Positions 36,588-47,892 of a stretch of 64,000 nt of DNA are shown piece by piece. This stretch comes from Stagonosporopsis chrysanthemi. Its lineage: Eukaryota; Ascomycota; Dothideomycetes; Pleosporales; Didymellaceae. Every line of letters starts with the position of its first letter. Within the stretch, counting starts at the first letter, position 1. A program made the position numbers and the translations under genes. The notes under the pieces are model-generated. The model was given only the letters and a program-made list of their open reading frames with translations. It was not told where the DNA came from and did no database searches. The stretch spans positions 17,017 through 81,016 of the forward strand of contig JAFISE010000134.1 of NCBI GenBank assembly GCA_022560025.1, written 5' to 3'.

Positions 36588-37512
36588 ATGGTCAACATCA
36601 CCGGACTGATATCCACCCTGATCACCGCAAATCACATTCTGAGTTACCATAATGTCCTCGACTCCTTTGGCCACATTAGCGTGCGCAACCCGAATACAAA
36701 CAATACCTTCTTCATTGCATTGCAACTGGGTGCGAATGTTCACTTCTTGCGAAGCAGCCTGACCAACTGATCATACATCAGGCCCGGCAGTAGTACAGGG
36801 ACTGTCAGATATTGGCGAGTACTTCATCGCAGACGGCTCGCCCGTCAACGGCACAACAGGTGGCTACGCAGAGCGTTACATTCACTCGGCAATTCTGAAC
36901 GCTTACCCTGACATCAACGCCGTTGTGCACTCTCACGCCGAAGATGTCCTTCCATATACGGCACTCAAAAGTGTCAGTCCAGAGCCAGTGTACCACATGT
37001 CTGGCTTTCTCGGTCTGCTGTGCCTGCATTTGTGTCCCCTCCGCGAGATCTGACAAGCTACAGGCCAACAAGTACCCAATTGGGACATTGAAACTGTCTA
37101 CTTGTCCGATGACCCACGGGACATGCTAGTCAACTCCCCCAGACTAGGCGACTCCCTTGCTGCCACCTTCGGTGTGAACACAACGCAGCCCACTTTACCA
37201 CTCCACCGCACCGTCCTGCAGCGCGGCCATGGCTTTGTGACAGTTGGTACGAGCATCGAACAAGTCACCGACTACGCCTACTACACGGCGAGCAATGCGC
37301 GAGTACAGACTCAGGCACTGCTACTCAACAACGCAGTAGGTGGTACTGGGGTGCAATATCTGAACGCCCAGGAGAGGGACGACACAGCGAATATGAACGC
37401 CTGGATCGTGTTTAAACCGTGGGGCCAATGGGTGAAGGAGGTGGAGCGGAGTGGGCGGTTTATCAACGAGTTGGGGTCGTCGCCGGAGACGCAGAGCGAG
37501 AGTGCTGGTTGA
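36588..37512 (+). CDS. Class II aldolase/adducin-domain protein
   Basis: Three exons (36588-36729, 36782-37012 and 37064-37512; introns 36730-36781 and 37013-37063) give 273 residues. The fold of fuculose-1-phosphate aldolase relatives is indicated by FGHISVRNP near the N-terminus, then VHSHAED (His 97 and His 99, metal ligands), and HRTVLQRGHGFVTVG with a third histidine. Fungal members of this family are mostly uncharacterised; a zinc-dependent aldol cleavage or a related lyase reaction is inferred. No convincing signal peptide: the first 15 residues are only mildly hydrophobic. A GTG codon 15 bases upstream is in frame but the ATG is preferred. The substrate is unknown. Confidence 0.82.
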
Positions 37513-39164
37513 GCAATTGAATCTGGTGCGGAGTGAGTATGTAGCGTGCACGCAGGGGTGAATTGGGATTTCATTACAGAGCGCTTGCAAATTCGTCAGC
37601 CCAACGTAAGGCGTTCATGGTAGTGATCAATGTAAGCTGACAGAAGCCAGAGATACAAGATCTTCTGCTGTAATGGCTTCTGTTACGGGCTATGGATTAT
37701 GCTTCTCCCTGGCTCTCACTGGCTCCTATTACCAGCTGTAATGCAACTTGAGCAAATGCAGTGTTTGCCAACGACAGACCCCCTCGACTTGCTAATCAGC
37801 ACACCAGAGGCACCTTCCTCACTGACTTTGCCACCTCAACTCAGCACGTAGCCAGCCCCGATCACACTCTGTCGACCGCTACACGTTCGCCGCACTTTTT
37901 TGAAACAACCGACGGATATGACCCTTCGAAATAGTCTCCACCGCCGATGGAGCGCATAACGCAGACATCCCGCCAAGCACCATACATGGCAGGTCAGATG
38001 AAGCTGACGACGCACTCACTCAATGCGATAGTACGGACCACCCAAAAATCTGAAGATCCAAAGTCGGTGACGAAACCCAGAAGCCTAAGAGGAATGCACC
38101 GACGTTCGCACGGTCAACTTAAGGGACTGGCGACTAGCGTTTACTTGTTGGCAGTGGCACTGACCAGTCACGGTCGCGATACCTGCCAGACTCAAAGCTG
38201 CTTCGCCGCACATCAAGAATCGGAACGCGGTTCCGTTTCCGCAGTCTCAAGCAAGGATACCCACAACTTTCGCACGTTTCCCACACAAACTCCCCGAGCA
38301 ACACGTTCGGCCAAAACTCACTGCATTGTATCTCTAGTCCGCACTCTGGTAGTCGTCTTTGCAGAAACCCATGTATCGAACGTTAGCGACCAGAATGTTG
38401 CACTAGCACAAAGCTTTTGCTAAGCTTCGAACGGCTGCTTAAACTTTAAGCTGGCGACGCGATTCTTTGTCAGTATGGTGTAGCACAGAAGTCGCAAAAG
38501 CATTTGCCATTGACAGCTTGTCTACAGAGCTTACGACGACTGTCCGCCATTCGGCGGAGGCTGATTACCTATCCGGGAAGTTCACAACTCTCCTCGGCCA
38601 ATCAAAATGACGAAGGAGATTGGCCAAGCACTCTTGGCAATTCACTCCAGTATCCATACCGCCTGTGGTAATACAAGGCTGTAGGGAAGACCTCACTACT
38701 AGTGCCGCGCATTGCCGCCTTGGAAGCCAGGAACGTGCTTCTGTTTCGGACCGCACCGCTGGCATCTTCTATCATACTGCTCTGAGCCTAGCACCCGTTT
38801 CAATATGGCAAATTCCATGGAAAACAGGCGGGACTGAGATGAAATCTGCATAGCATTTTGACGCAATCGAGGGACTGTCAACGATCGAGTTGTGGGTCAG
38901 CCAATCGAAACGGCGAAGTTTGTCACATCCTGCCTATTCCATCTACCATCCGAGAATCCCTACCGAAGTCCTTTATCGCCGGAGGCACGCAAGCTCGATA
39001 CAACTCGTCGCCCCTGGAAGCGGCGAAACAAGCCATGGGCTCTAAGACGGGCAGTCTGGGCGATTGCAAGGACGTGGTAGTAGTATCGAGGTGCGTATAA
39101 AGCGGCAGGCTGCTCGCAACCAAGTAAGTCCATCATCACCAGCAGCCTTTGATTATACACAAAC
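37513..39164. other. Intergenic, 1.65 kb, upstream of the dioxygenase
   Basis: One ATG-initiated frame (37947-38423, +) has no recognised domain. The rest is likely the promoter and 5' UTR of the dioxygenase. Confidence 0.45.
38598..38905. promoter_or_regulatory. CCAAT elements upstream of the dioxygenase
   Basis: CCAAT at 38598-38602, its inverse ATTGG at 38619-38623, and another CCAAT at 38901-38905. These are core motifs of the fungal HAP/CCAAT-binding complex. Functional use is not shown; the motif is short and occurs often by chance, though the closely spaced inverted pair is notable. Confidence 0.3.
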
Positions 39165-40408
39165 ATGGTCTACTTCTCTCCTGCTTTCGTTGCCCTCGCG
39201 GCCTCAGTCTTCTTCTCTGGTCCAGCATTTGCTCATCCTGGCCATGATGTCCGCCAGGAGGCTGCTGAGCGCCGTGCCTTCCTGGCGAGCGACTCGTATA
39301 CTGGCCTCGAGCACTGCGCGGAGAAACTGGAGGCTCGTCAGGCCGATATGATCAGTCGTCGCAAGGCTGTCGTTCAGAACCTCCGCACCAAGCGTGGCCT
39401 TACAAAGCGCACTTTCGAAGAGGTCTTGAACACTGACCACCACTCGGACGCTGCGGTCACACCTGACAGCCCGGATGATGTCGTCTTCGCCGGAAATGCC
39501 TCATGTGTTTTGCAGCCTGAGACTACTGAGGGTCCTTATTGTAAGTATCCCCATTTCTTGCGTCAGTGAAGTTCCCACTAACTGTCACATAGGGGTCTCT
39601 GGCGAGTACGTCCGCAAGGACATCACTGATGGCCAGGAGGGTATTCCTTTGACTTTCGACGTCCAGCTCATCGACGTTAACACCTGCGAGCCAATTCCTG
39701 AGGTTGCGCTCGAGGCCTGGCACTGCAACAGTACTGGTGTGTACGGTGGTGTTGTTAACCCCACCAACGGCAACCCTACTGATGTAAGCAACCTCAACAA
39801 CACCATGCTCCGCGGCATCCAGTTCAGCAACGAGAACGGTATCTTGCAATATGACACGATTTTCCCTGGCCACTACACGGGACGTACCACTCACATCCAC
39901 AGTAAGATCTCATCCACGTATTCATGCCTTCCAAGACTCTAACATGTCCATCACAGTCCTCTCCTACATCGACGCCGAAATCAACGAGAAAAACAACACC
40001 GTCACCGGCGGCCACATCTCGCACGTCGGCCAACTCTTCTTCGACCAGAAGCTAATCCACGAGGCTGAAACCGCTGCCATTTACCAGACAAACCAGCAGG
40101 AACTTCTCCTCAACGTCGACGACTATATCTTCGAAGCGGAAGCCGCAAACTCGGATCCCGTGCTTAACTACGTGTACCTCGGCGACAGCGTCGAGGATGG
40201 TATCTTTGCCTGGGTCACGGTTGGTATCGATCCTAAGGCTGTCATTAACCCGCGCCCGGCTGTCAACTTCGGTGAGAATGGCGGTGTTACGAACCCTGGT
40301 GGCGGACCTGGACAAGGTGGCCCGAGGCCCAGTGGCCCAAGGCCTAGTGGTGGACCCGGTGGCCCAAGGCCGACTCGCTCGGTTGCGGCCACTAGCACCG
40401 CTGTCTGA
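39165..40408 (+). CDS. Secreted intradiol ring-cleavage dioxygenase
   Basis: Non-heme Fe(III) enzyme that opens catechol-type rings between the two hydroxyls; extracellular fungal members act on lignin- or plant-derived aromatics. Three exons (39165-39540, 39593-39901 and 39957-40408; introns 39541-39592 and 39902-39956) give 378 residues. A signal peptide covers residues 1-23 (ends GPAFA), followed by a His-Asp rich mature start AHPGHDVRQEA. The expected iron ligands are visible: Tyr in TEGPYWVSGEY, Tyr in NSTGVYGGV, and the two histidines in TTHIHILSYID. A Gly/Pro-rich C-terminal tail (GGGPGQGGPRPSGPRP) is common in the secreted group. Codon bias is strong (C-ending), suggesting good expression. 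Likely exported and not part of the intracellular beta-ketoadipate pathway. Confidence 0.93.
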
Positions 40409-41388
40409 GGAATGTTGACTCCAAAAGAGTGGGCATGATAGAAGAGCTGGTTGAGGTGGGAGTGCGAATGTAAGATGTATTGGCGATGTGGTGGGAGAGC
40501 TGGTTGAGGTGGGAGAGGGAGTGTAAGATGTTTTGGCGATGTAGTGGGAGAGGGAATGTATTGACGACGTAGTTTATAGACGGGGGCTAAAAGAAAAAGG
40601 CACGTAGAATGGAATCAAATCCTCATATGCCGTAATCCGATCCCTTCCCCGGCAGCATGAATTCGAGCTCGTCATCCCCAACTCCTTCCTCTATCTCCCC
40701 ACGAAAGTCTCTTCTGTATCAGAAAAGCCTGAATCCCGTCAACATATCTTCCGGTCGGATCAAAAAAAAGTCACAGAATCCTTAGGACTTTCTTCCCTCC
40801 TTTTCCCCAGGACAAAATCTGCGCCCCAATTCGACGGGTGAACACTTCATCAGCAAAAGCTCATTGAGCAAGACAGTATGTGGAGCTTGCTAAACAATTG
40901 AGTCGCTTTCAACCCGCGATTATCCCCTCCCATACACATGCGCAAAACTCAATGTGATCAAAACAAAGTCAACACCTTCTATGTCTGTCTGTCCATCTGT
41001 CTGTTATATCTAACGATTTCTTCATTACCATGGATTATCCGCAAACATTTTTTGCCGGCGTCTTATAATTCCAAAAGTTTGCAGGGCCCCAGATCATGTC
41101 TAGGATCTCGATATTAAGACCGAGTTGTCAACTCAAATGTGGCTGTGTGCCTTACGACTTCGAGTTTTTGAAAAAAAAAAAGAGCTAGAGGGGCATGTCT
41201 GTTCGTCTTGCCTCCTCTCGCAATCTGTTACTTTCAATTCGAGCGTCGTGTGCTGGGAGCCTCCAGCGTTGCAAAGTTGAGGGTGTTGGGTTATGTCTGG
41301 ATCACATGCTTATCATTTAAGTTGTGATGAAGTTGGGCGCCTTTACGTGGACGAAGCATGCTAGAGTACCTTCGAAGACTATCTCTCT

Positions 41389-41413
41389 TGTCTGTCTGTC
41401 TGTCTGTCTGTCT
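41389..41413. repeat. TGTC tetranucleotide microsatellite
   Basis: Six uninterrupted TGTC units. Shorter TGTC or TTTG runs recur nearby at about 40983, 41575 and 41730. Confidence 0.9.
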
Positions 41414-44400
41414 GGTTTTTCGTTCCAATTTCCATTTTCTCCACTTTCTGTTACCCTGAAATGAAGATATGAAGACAGCATGTTGAGATTCTGAGCTCTA
41501 AATATTAGAAGAATATCCGCAGGTCTTGTTGTGCCTTGCTGCTACTAAATTGCATACGGGAACACAAATGTCTGTCTTTACATCTGTCTATCTGTACCAA
41601 TACACACCTCTTACTCTTGACTCTGTTAGTAGAGATCTTTCCAAGGATATCAAAACATCGATTGACTGCTCTGATGCTTCTCTCATCTCCGTCGCCAAAG
41701 CAAGAAAGCGACATACTGGTGCGTCCCTTTGTTTGTCTGTTTGTTTGTTTCAAGGGACACTGTTTATCCACAGTCTTACCTACTGGAAGCCTGAGCTCTA
41801 CTCACGCATGTTGAATGACGTCGTCTAGCGACTCATGTCCGTCTAGTTTCTGGGTCTTCTTCTTGTGTCCTCTTTGAAGCAAGCAACTCAAACTCCAAAA
41901 TCATGATGTCTCTCTACTGGGCCTCTGAAAGCATGATCAAAAACATCGATTTTGCCATTTGACGTTAGCTCTTTGAAACCTGCTCGAGTGGAGTCTTGTC
42001 TAAAAACCTTTGGATGCCAAATCAATAATGGTTTTGCGAAAGGACAAATGTTTGCTCTTTGGCTGGAAGATCTGTACTTTGTCGTGCTGCTCAGGAGATC
42101 TGGTGTCTGAAAAGGTCATCTTTCGGGAGCTATGTCCATCCCATAGCAGCCACGTAGCCTCATAACCGTGTCTTCATTCCTGTTCATGTCTATTGAACCC
42201 CAAAAGAACAACACCTTTACCCACAGTCTGTGCCGACACCCCAGCTTTGAGATCCATCTCCACAGGACTCTCATCTTCAAGATCAGAAGAACAGGGCAGA
42301 TGTCAACTACATCATCCATGGAATTCAGTTTGCCTTAAACCTCATTTAAGACTGCGTACATTCTTTCTCTCTAAAAGAAACCCACTAACACACTAAGATT
42401 TCTTTTCTTTCTTCCAGTGCCAATGTTCAGTCTCTTTAAATTGGCTAGCTGCCATAAAATTCTATTCGTATACAGTTGTGTAATTTGACGTTACCAAATG
42501 GTCTGGGGAAGACGTTCATGACCGTCTGTCTCTGTCTCTCTGCTGGCCAACCAGATTTTTGTCTACTTGATATCCCTACCTTACCTTGATTTGTATCACA
42601 AACGCTCAGATGCTTCTGATTATGTTGGATCTTTCGCGTATCAAAAACTCGATAGTCCATGATGCAATGCTTGATGAGCGCGGGTGTTATGATTTAGGTC
42701 TCAGATCAGTTTCAAACCGCGAAGTTGCCGGTGGATGTCCGCCTGTTTACCGATGAACTGGTGAGGTTTTTGGCCTTCTGCTGAGTCTCTCCTTCCTTCA
42801 CGTGTGCGAGACAACGATTCCGAAGTACTTCTTAAGAAATTTCTGTGTATTGAGGACGATCGGGTCCAAATCGGGATCTCATTTGGGTCATGAGCGATAA
42901 AGCTGGAAACAAACTTCGAATGTTGGTATAACACCATCCACTCTTCTCTTCATTGTCCCTCTTTCCATCTGTATCAAAGTTACTCCTTTATAACGGAGCT
43001 TATCGCAGATCATGTTTTCTCCCGGCCCCGAAACTTACATGTATGTTGCTGGTCAAGAGGTCGGTTTGCTGAAAACAAAAATTCGCAATCGGAATGTTTG
43101 GTCTGTGAGACTTATATTTCTCTGTTTCCTGCCTCTACGAGTCGGATTAAATCTCGGTGGATCTGAAGCCATGGCAAAGGTCGGTATGTCTGTGTATTCC
43201 GCAAACCATTTTCACCATAAGTCATGTTTTGGAACTTGCCATTAGCGGCATCTATTACATACCTGGCACTCTTCTATTCACTATCCTTTCTGTGTGCGTC
43301 AGACGCATCGCGTTCTCAAACTCACATGGGAAGAGTATGTGCTTTTTTGTTGGCTGCGAAAAGTGCTTGCCCCCCTTATATGTTGCTCGCCGGGAGATCT
43401 GTTTCCCGAAGCCAACGCCCAGGCCAGGGCACATATGCTACCCAAAAGACACGAAGCCTGACTTTCATGTCTCTGCACCTTGTATCCAAAAGATTTACAT
43501 CAGTTCCGCACATGGCTGTACGCTCCGTAAACTTCTCGTATGCTCTTTTCAAATGACGTTCCCCTCACGTACAAGGAGTTCAAATCTTCGCTCCACTTCC
43601 CATCTACCAAGCCCTGAGTTTCTTCGAAATGTTCTTCAGCTCCCATGATGTGAATTTGGTGTCTAAAATCCACCATCTACCTAGTGATGACGCTGCGTCT
43701 TCTGTTGGTCAACACTGCCCTATTTTTCTACTACACATCTTCCTTTCTTCTCTCTTTCCACTTTCTTAGGAAAGAAAGCGATATGATTGTACCTGCACAC
43801 GTCTTCAGCAAAGAGCACGCACGGAACGCAAGATATTTTTGTCTTAGTGCCCCCATATTTAAACGTGAAGCTCTTATTTGCATGTCTTACACACAGCAAA
43901 ACCGCAAAACAATTAACACGTCTAGATTTCGATGCGTGTTTGTGAGTGCGCGCGGCTCACCAATCCACACGCGCCCTGTTCCTCTCTCCACATGCAGCTA
44001 CTGGATTCCTACAAGAGTGTCATTGACAGACTTTTTGGCAAATGAAGGATGGATCGCTGTGTGTGCGCCTCCGAACAGATCTCTCGGGTCATTCTCTCTA
44101 AGATCCTCCGATGGACACCAAATTCGACTATTTCTTCTCCCGATACCTGCCACCCGAGACTCTCCAAAAGCCACAAACCCCGCGCCACGTGAGCAGTCGT
44201 CTCTGAATTTATGTGGTATTCTTCCCAACTTCCCAACTCCAAAGAACACATTTCTTCCCCCTCTGGCCCCTAAAGAATCTTCCATCAGCAACATACCTGC
44301 ATCTTATTCCCCCACTCGAGATTCTTGTGTTTGAGTCCGCCAACTCCGCCCAAACCTCTTCTGTATAGTTTTCCCATCCCCACACTGCAGAACAAAATCT

Positions 44401-44606
44401 TTTCGGGCAGCAGTATGCTGCCACTTTCCCATTGAACCAGGGGACTCTAGATCAGATCCATCAAATACCTGTTCCAATATTGCCTCTGCGCCCAAAAAAA
44501 AATCACAAGCCATACCAGTCATGTGCGACGAGAAAGCCGCCAGAGAAACGAAATTGTATCTGTTGCTTGGAATTTGAAAAGCAAATGAGGCCGGAATTAT
44601 GTCCCC

Positions 44607-44625
44607 CTGTCTGTCTGTCTGTCTG
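44607..44625. repeat. TGTC-type microsatellite, second tract
   Basis: Four to five CTGT/TGTC units in the same pyrimidine-rich region. Confidence 0.85.
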
Positions 44626-44745
44626 GAACTCCTCATCGCACGGCTCATACGCTATACCTCTTATACATCTGCTCATCCGGATTCGGGGAATTGTGTATCT
44701 CGTCTGCTAGAATATGTGGTTGGAACTATGATGGTTTAATTGCGA

Positions 44746-44790
44746 TGGTCGCAACTACGATGGTCGCAACTACAATAGTTGCAACTGCGA
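44746..44790. repeat. 15-bp tandem repeat with internal dyad
   Basis: Three units of the form TGGTCGCAACTACGA at 44746-44760, 44761-44775 and 44776-44790, with decayed copies just upstream. The third unit contains GTTGCAAC, a perfect palindrome. Confidence 0.8.
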
Positions 44791-45316
44791 TGCCGCCCCA
44801 CGAATCCCCAGTGAGCAAGCACATGAGACAAGAAACACCTCCACCTCCATCTTCACTACTGTTGCACAATGTGCGCTGCCTTCCTGTTCTTGCATTACTG
44901 AATACGATGGGAAGGAAGAGGTGAGGATAATGTGTTCTTTTACTTTACTTTCACTTTCACTTTTGCCGAGGCATCTATAGATATTTCCCCGACCATTCGC
45001 GGAAGTGTGGATGTGATTAGTGAATAGTAATCCACTGACATGGTAGAGGGTAGAGATTCCCTTTCTCCTAAAGTCGTTCATGTCCTGTGCATGTTCTCTC
45101 TGGCCTTGGAGTCTTGCGACTCATAGGGTGTGTGGCGGGATATCGTGGGATGAGCATTCGCGCGTGTCCGCGGAAGACGTTGGGGGTCCTTGTGTCACGT
45201 CACGTGTGGGAAAGTCTGGTCACTCGAGGGTGGAGCTGAGATACGCAGTATGGGGTTAATCTGGATTCCAACATGGGGATGTCGGTGGCGGCGCTGTAGT
45301 CTCTGATATGCTATGC

Positions 45317-46965
45317 TCACGTGCTCTCACTCTCGTTCAAGCGCATTCCCCGCTCAATCAGCGCTTCTACCCACGCTTGAAACTCACCTCTCATCTCTGC
45401 AGGCACCACGTGCCCTTGTCCCTTGATGAAATGCTTTTCCACCTCGCCTTCCTGCCAGACATCCTCCTCCTGTTCGATCCCCAGCCAGTTCTCCGTCCCC
45501 GTCTTGCCCTGCCCCTTCTCTAAGCCCCGCCACAGCACGACACCATGAGGGAACGTGATCATCCTATCCTCCGTGCCGTGCACAACCATGATCCGCTTCT
45601 TGCCCACGGACTTCGCAATCTGCTGCAGCTGCTCGGGCGACTTGTGATGCCACCCGGCGGCGATGAGCTGCAAGACGAAGCCCGATTTGGCGAAGAATTC
45701 AGGGTGTTGGCGTTTCCAGAGCTCGTTGGCAGCGAAGCGGTCGCCGTTTGTGGGGAAGGATTGCACAATGGGTTCGAGTGTATCGGGCGAGGAGAGCCAG
45801 GAGGAGGTGTAGAGGTTCTTCTTGACGCCGGCGATTTGTGAGTCCAGCGATTTGGGGATCAGCAGGTTGGCGCGGTTGTAGAGGTTTTCGATGAAGCCGG
45901 TTGTGCGGAAGACGCCCGCGGCGGTGGACACGAGGGAGAGTGTGCAGATGCGGTCGGGGATCAGCATGGCCTGTGATACTTTGTTAGACGTGTTCAATGT
46001 TGCTTGTCATGTCAGTCTAGTGATCTGACATTCGAAGGTCATCGCACGTGGCAGCTGCGCGGGGGTGGGGCGGAGCGGGGCGGAGATCAGGTACACTTGA
46101 TTGTCTAGCCGGCGTATGCTGCGTGTGCCGCGCTTTTGACCGGAAGCTACATGATCCGAGGTCCGCAGTAACGTCCTCTGGAGCGAGGCGGATGCGGCAC
46201 AGAATTCAATGCCAATGTGGAGACTTGAACTTACCACTTCTTGGGCAATCATGCCGCCCATACTGATGCCAATGACATGCAATTGACGCTGATCGGTCCA
46301 GCCCAGGTGGTCGACAAGCTCAACGGCATCTTTGGCCATCTCAGACGTCGAGTATCTCGCTCTAGGCTTGTCCGAATCGCCAATGCCGCGGTTGTCGTAC
46401 ACCAGACACGAGTACTTGTCTGCCTGGGTATGTCCAAAATCTTTGGTCTGTCTTTGCCAGGCATACTTCATGCCGCCGAGGCCCATGATCCACTGCCATG
46501 TGTCAGCGAGTTGATTTTGAGGGTTTGTGGTCGGCGAGGAAAACGCATTGGACGGCTCGTAATCAAACCAGCAAGTGCAACGAGTACGGGAGGATACGGA
46601 AGACAGCCATCATCGTATGTTGTGAGAGTCGGTTTGGCAGGCTGAGACGCGAGGTGCGAGCCTGAGACGGCCCATGCGACCGAAACGAAACGTGACAGGG
46701 CGCCGCTTCGCGCAGCGAGCACAATGATCAGGCCGAAATAGCAATCTGACACTCGGTGCCTCATCTGTGACAGTATAGAGAGTCGCGCACCTACCACAAT
46801 CTTGCGGTCACCATGGCCGTGGACTTGATAGGCGATGTGAAGAGGACCACCTCGGTCCTTTGCCAGCGTGACTTTCCCTTCCTGGTCTGGTTTGAGCTTC
46901 CAGATAGTGTGCTCGTACTCTGGGTGCTTCTGCAGCTCTTCCACTGTCAACGGCGCCATGGCCAT
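45317..46965 (-). CDS. Alpha/beta hydrolase fold protein
   Basis: Three exons on the minus strand: 46795-46965, 46235-46492 and 45317-45970; introns 46493-46794 (302 bp, unusually long here) and 45971-46234 (264 bp); 360 residues. The oxyanion-side turn is IMGLGG. YDNRGIGDSDKP is the conserved strand-loop after strand 4. The nucleophile elbow is GISMGG with Ser 134, the acid is in VVHGTEDRMI, and the histidine in GQGHVVP. This is the layout of the AB-hydrolase_1 family (epoxide hydrolase/esterase-like). No signal peptide, so probably cytosolic. The substrate cannot be inferred. All junctions are phase 0, so intron retention would only add sequence where no stop intervenes. Confidence 0.88.
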
Positions 46966-47892
46966 AGACGATGCAATGCTCGGCGCTAGATGCAGACTGA
47001 GAGAGAGAGAGAGAGAGTGTTAGTCTGACCGGAAAAGGCTGGTGGTGTGCCAAGTGACGAAGATGCGACGAGCGTGGCGCAGCCCTGGCACACAGCGTGG
47101 GAGAGGTCCATTTGCAGCTACCGCCCGCAGCTCGGCTGCCGGGAAGGATCCTTCGACCATGGCGCCATGTCAATGTCATACATACACGGGGGTACTCACA
47201 GGCTACCGTACCACTCGCATGCAACAAGCTATGCAGGTGTTTTCCAAATAGCTGTGGCGACGAGGTCCAGTTAGAGTTGCTCGATGCAGGCTGGGTGCCC
47301 TTGATCGAAGCCGAGGCTCCACTGTGCCTGGCGGAAGCAGGCAAGAGCAGGCAAGAGCAGGCAAGCGCGGTGGGCGCTACGCTAGGCCGCATTGGGCCGG
47401 CCGGCACGTCGTGCGAACGCCGGATGACGGGCATCAGTGATCTTCGACGGGGTGAAGCTTAGCCGTGGGAGCGAGTAAGAGCTTGGGCGGCCCCTGGACC
47501 ACAGTGCTTGCACAGTGCATGGTAGACGTCCAAGTGATGGTCGAGAAGCCGCGCGAATTGCTTGCAAATCAAGTTGGAGCGCGCTTCTACACATACAGCA
47601 CTCCGCCCTTGGTCCGACCGCCCCCACCGCACGCATCACGGCACGACGCCAAACAAGCTTCTGCCTCACCCGCGTGCAGCGCGACGCGATTCGGCCGCCT
47701 GCAGTCCTGCGACGTCCCCAAGATTCCTGCCTGTGAGCAGCCTGGCCCGTTTCAGCCGGCCTAGAAGCTAGCTCCGCCTTTGCTGCCCGTTGTTGCGCTC
47801 ACCCACAAAACACCACGACTCCCATACCCACCTTGCAGACGCGACTTGCACCTCGACGCCCCACCAAACCGCATCCGCGTCCCGCCGCCGCC
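46966..47892. promoter_or_regulatory. Divergent promoter, hydrolase / Zn2Cys6 regulator
   Basis: 927 bases between divergent starts. Contains a GA dinucleotide run and GC-rich sequence. Short open frames on both strands show no domain. The last ~100 bases before 47893 are pyrimidine-rich, as is common in fungal 5' leaders. Confidence 0.4.
46999..47017. repeat. GA dinucleotide repeat
   Basis: About nine and a half uninterrupted GA units, 34 bases upstream of the hydrolase start codon on its own leader side. Confidence 0.9.

Larger units (their letters stand above)
40409..45316. other. 4.9 kb pyrimidine-rich (+ strand) stretch without recognised genes
   Basis: The + strand is rich in T and C with TGTC/TCTG words; frames on both strands are short and unrecognised. 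The longest, 43684-44334 (+), opens ATG but reads as Ser/Phe/Leu-rich composition-driven sequence. It lies between the convergent ends of the dioxygenase and the hydrolase. Under the usual purine-loading of transcripts, this skew would suit a minus-strand transcript. Confidence 0.4.

Noticed and set aside
43684..44334. 216-codon + strand open frame with a hydrophobic start
   Set aside because: Composition follows the pyrimidine-rich background (Ser, Phe, Leu); no signal-peptide cleavage pattern or domain.
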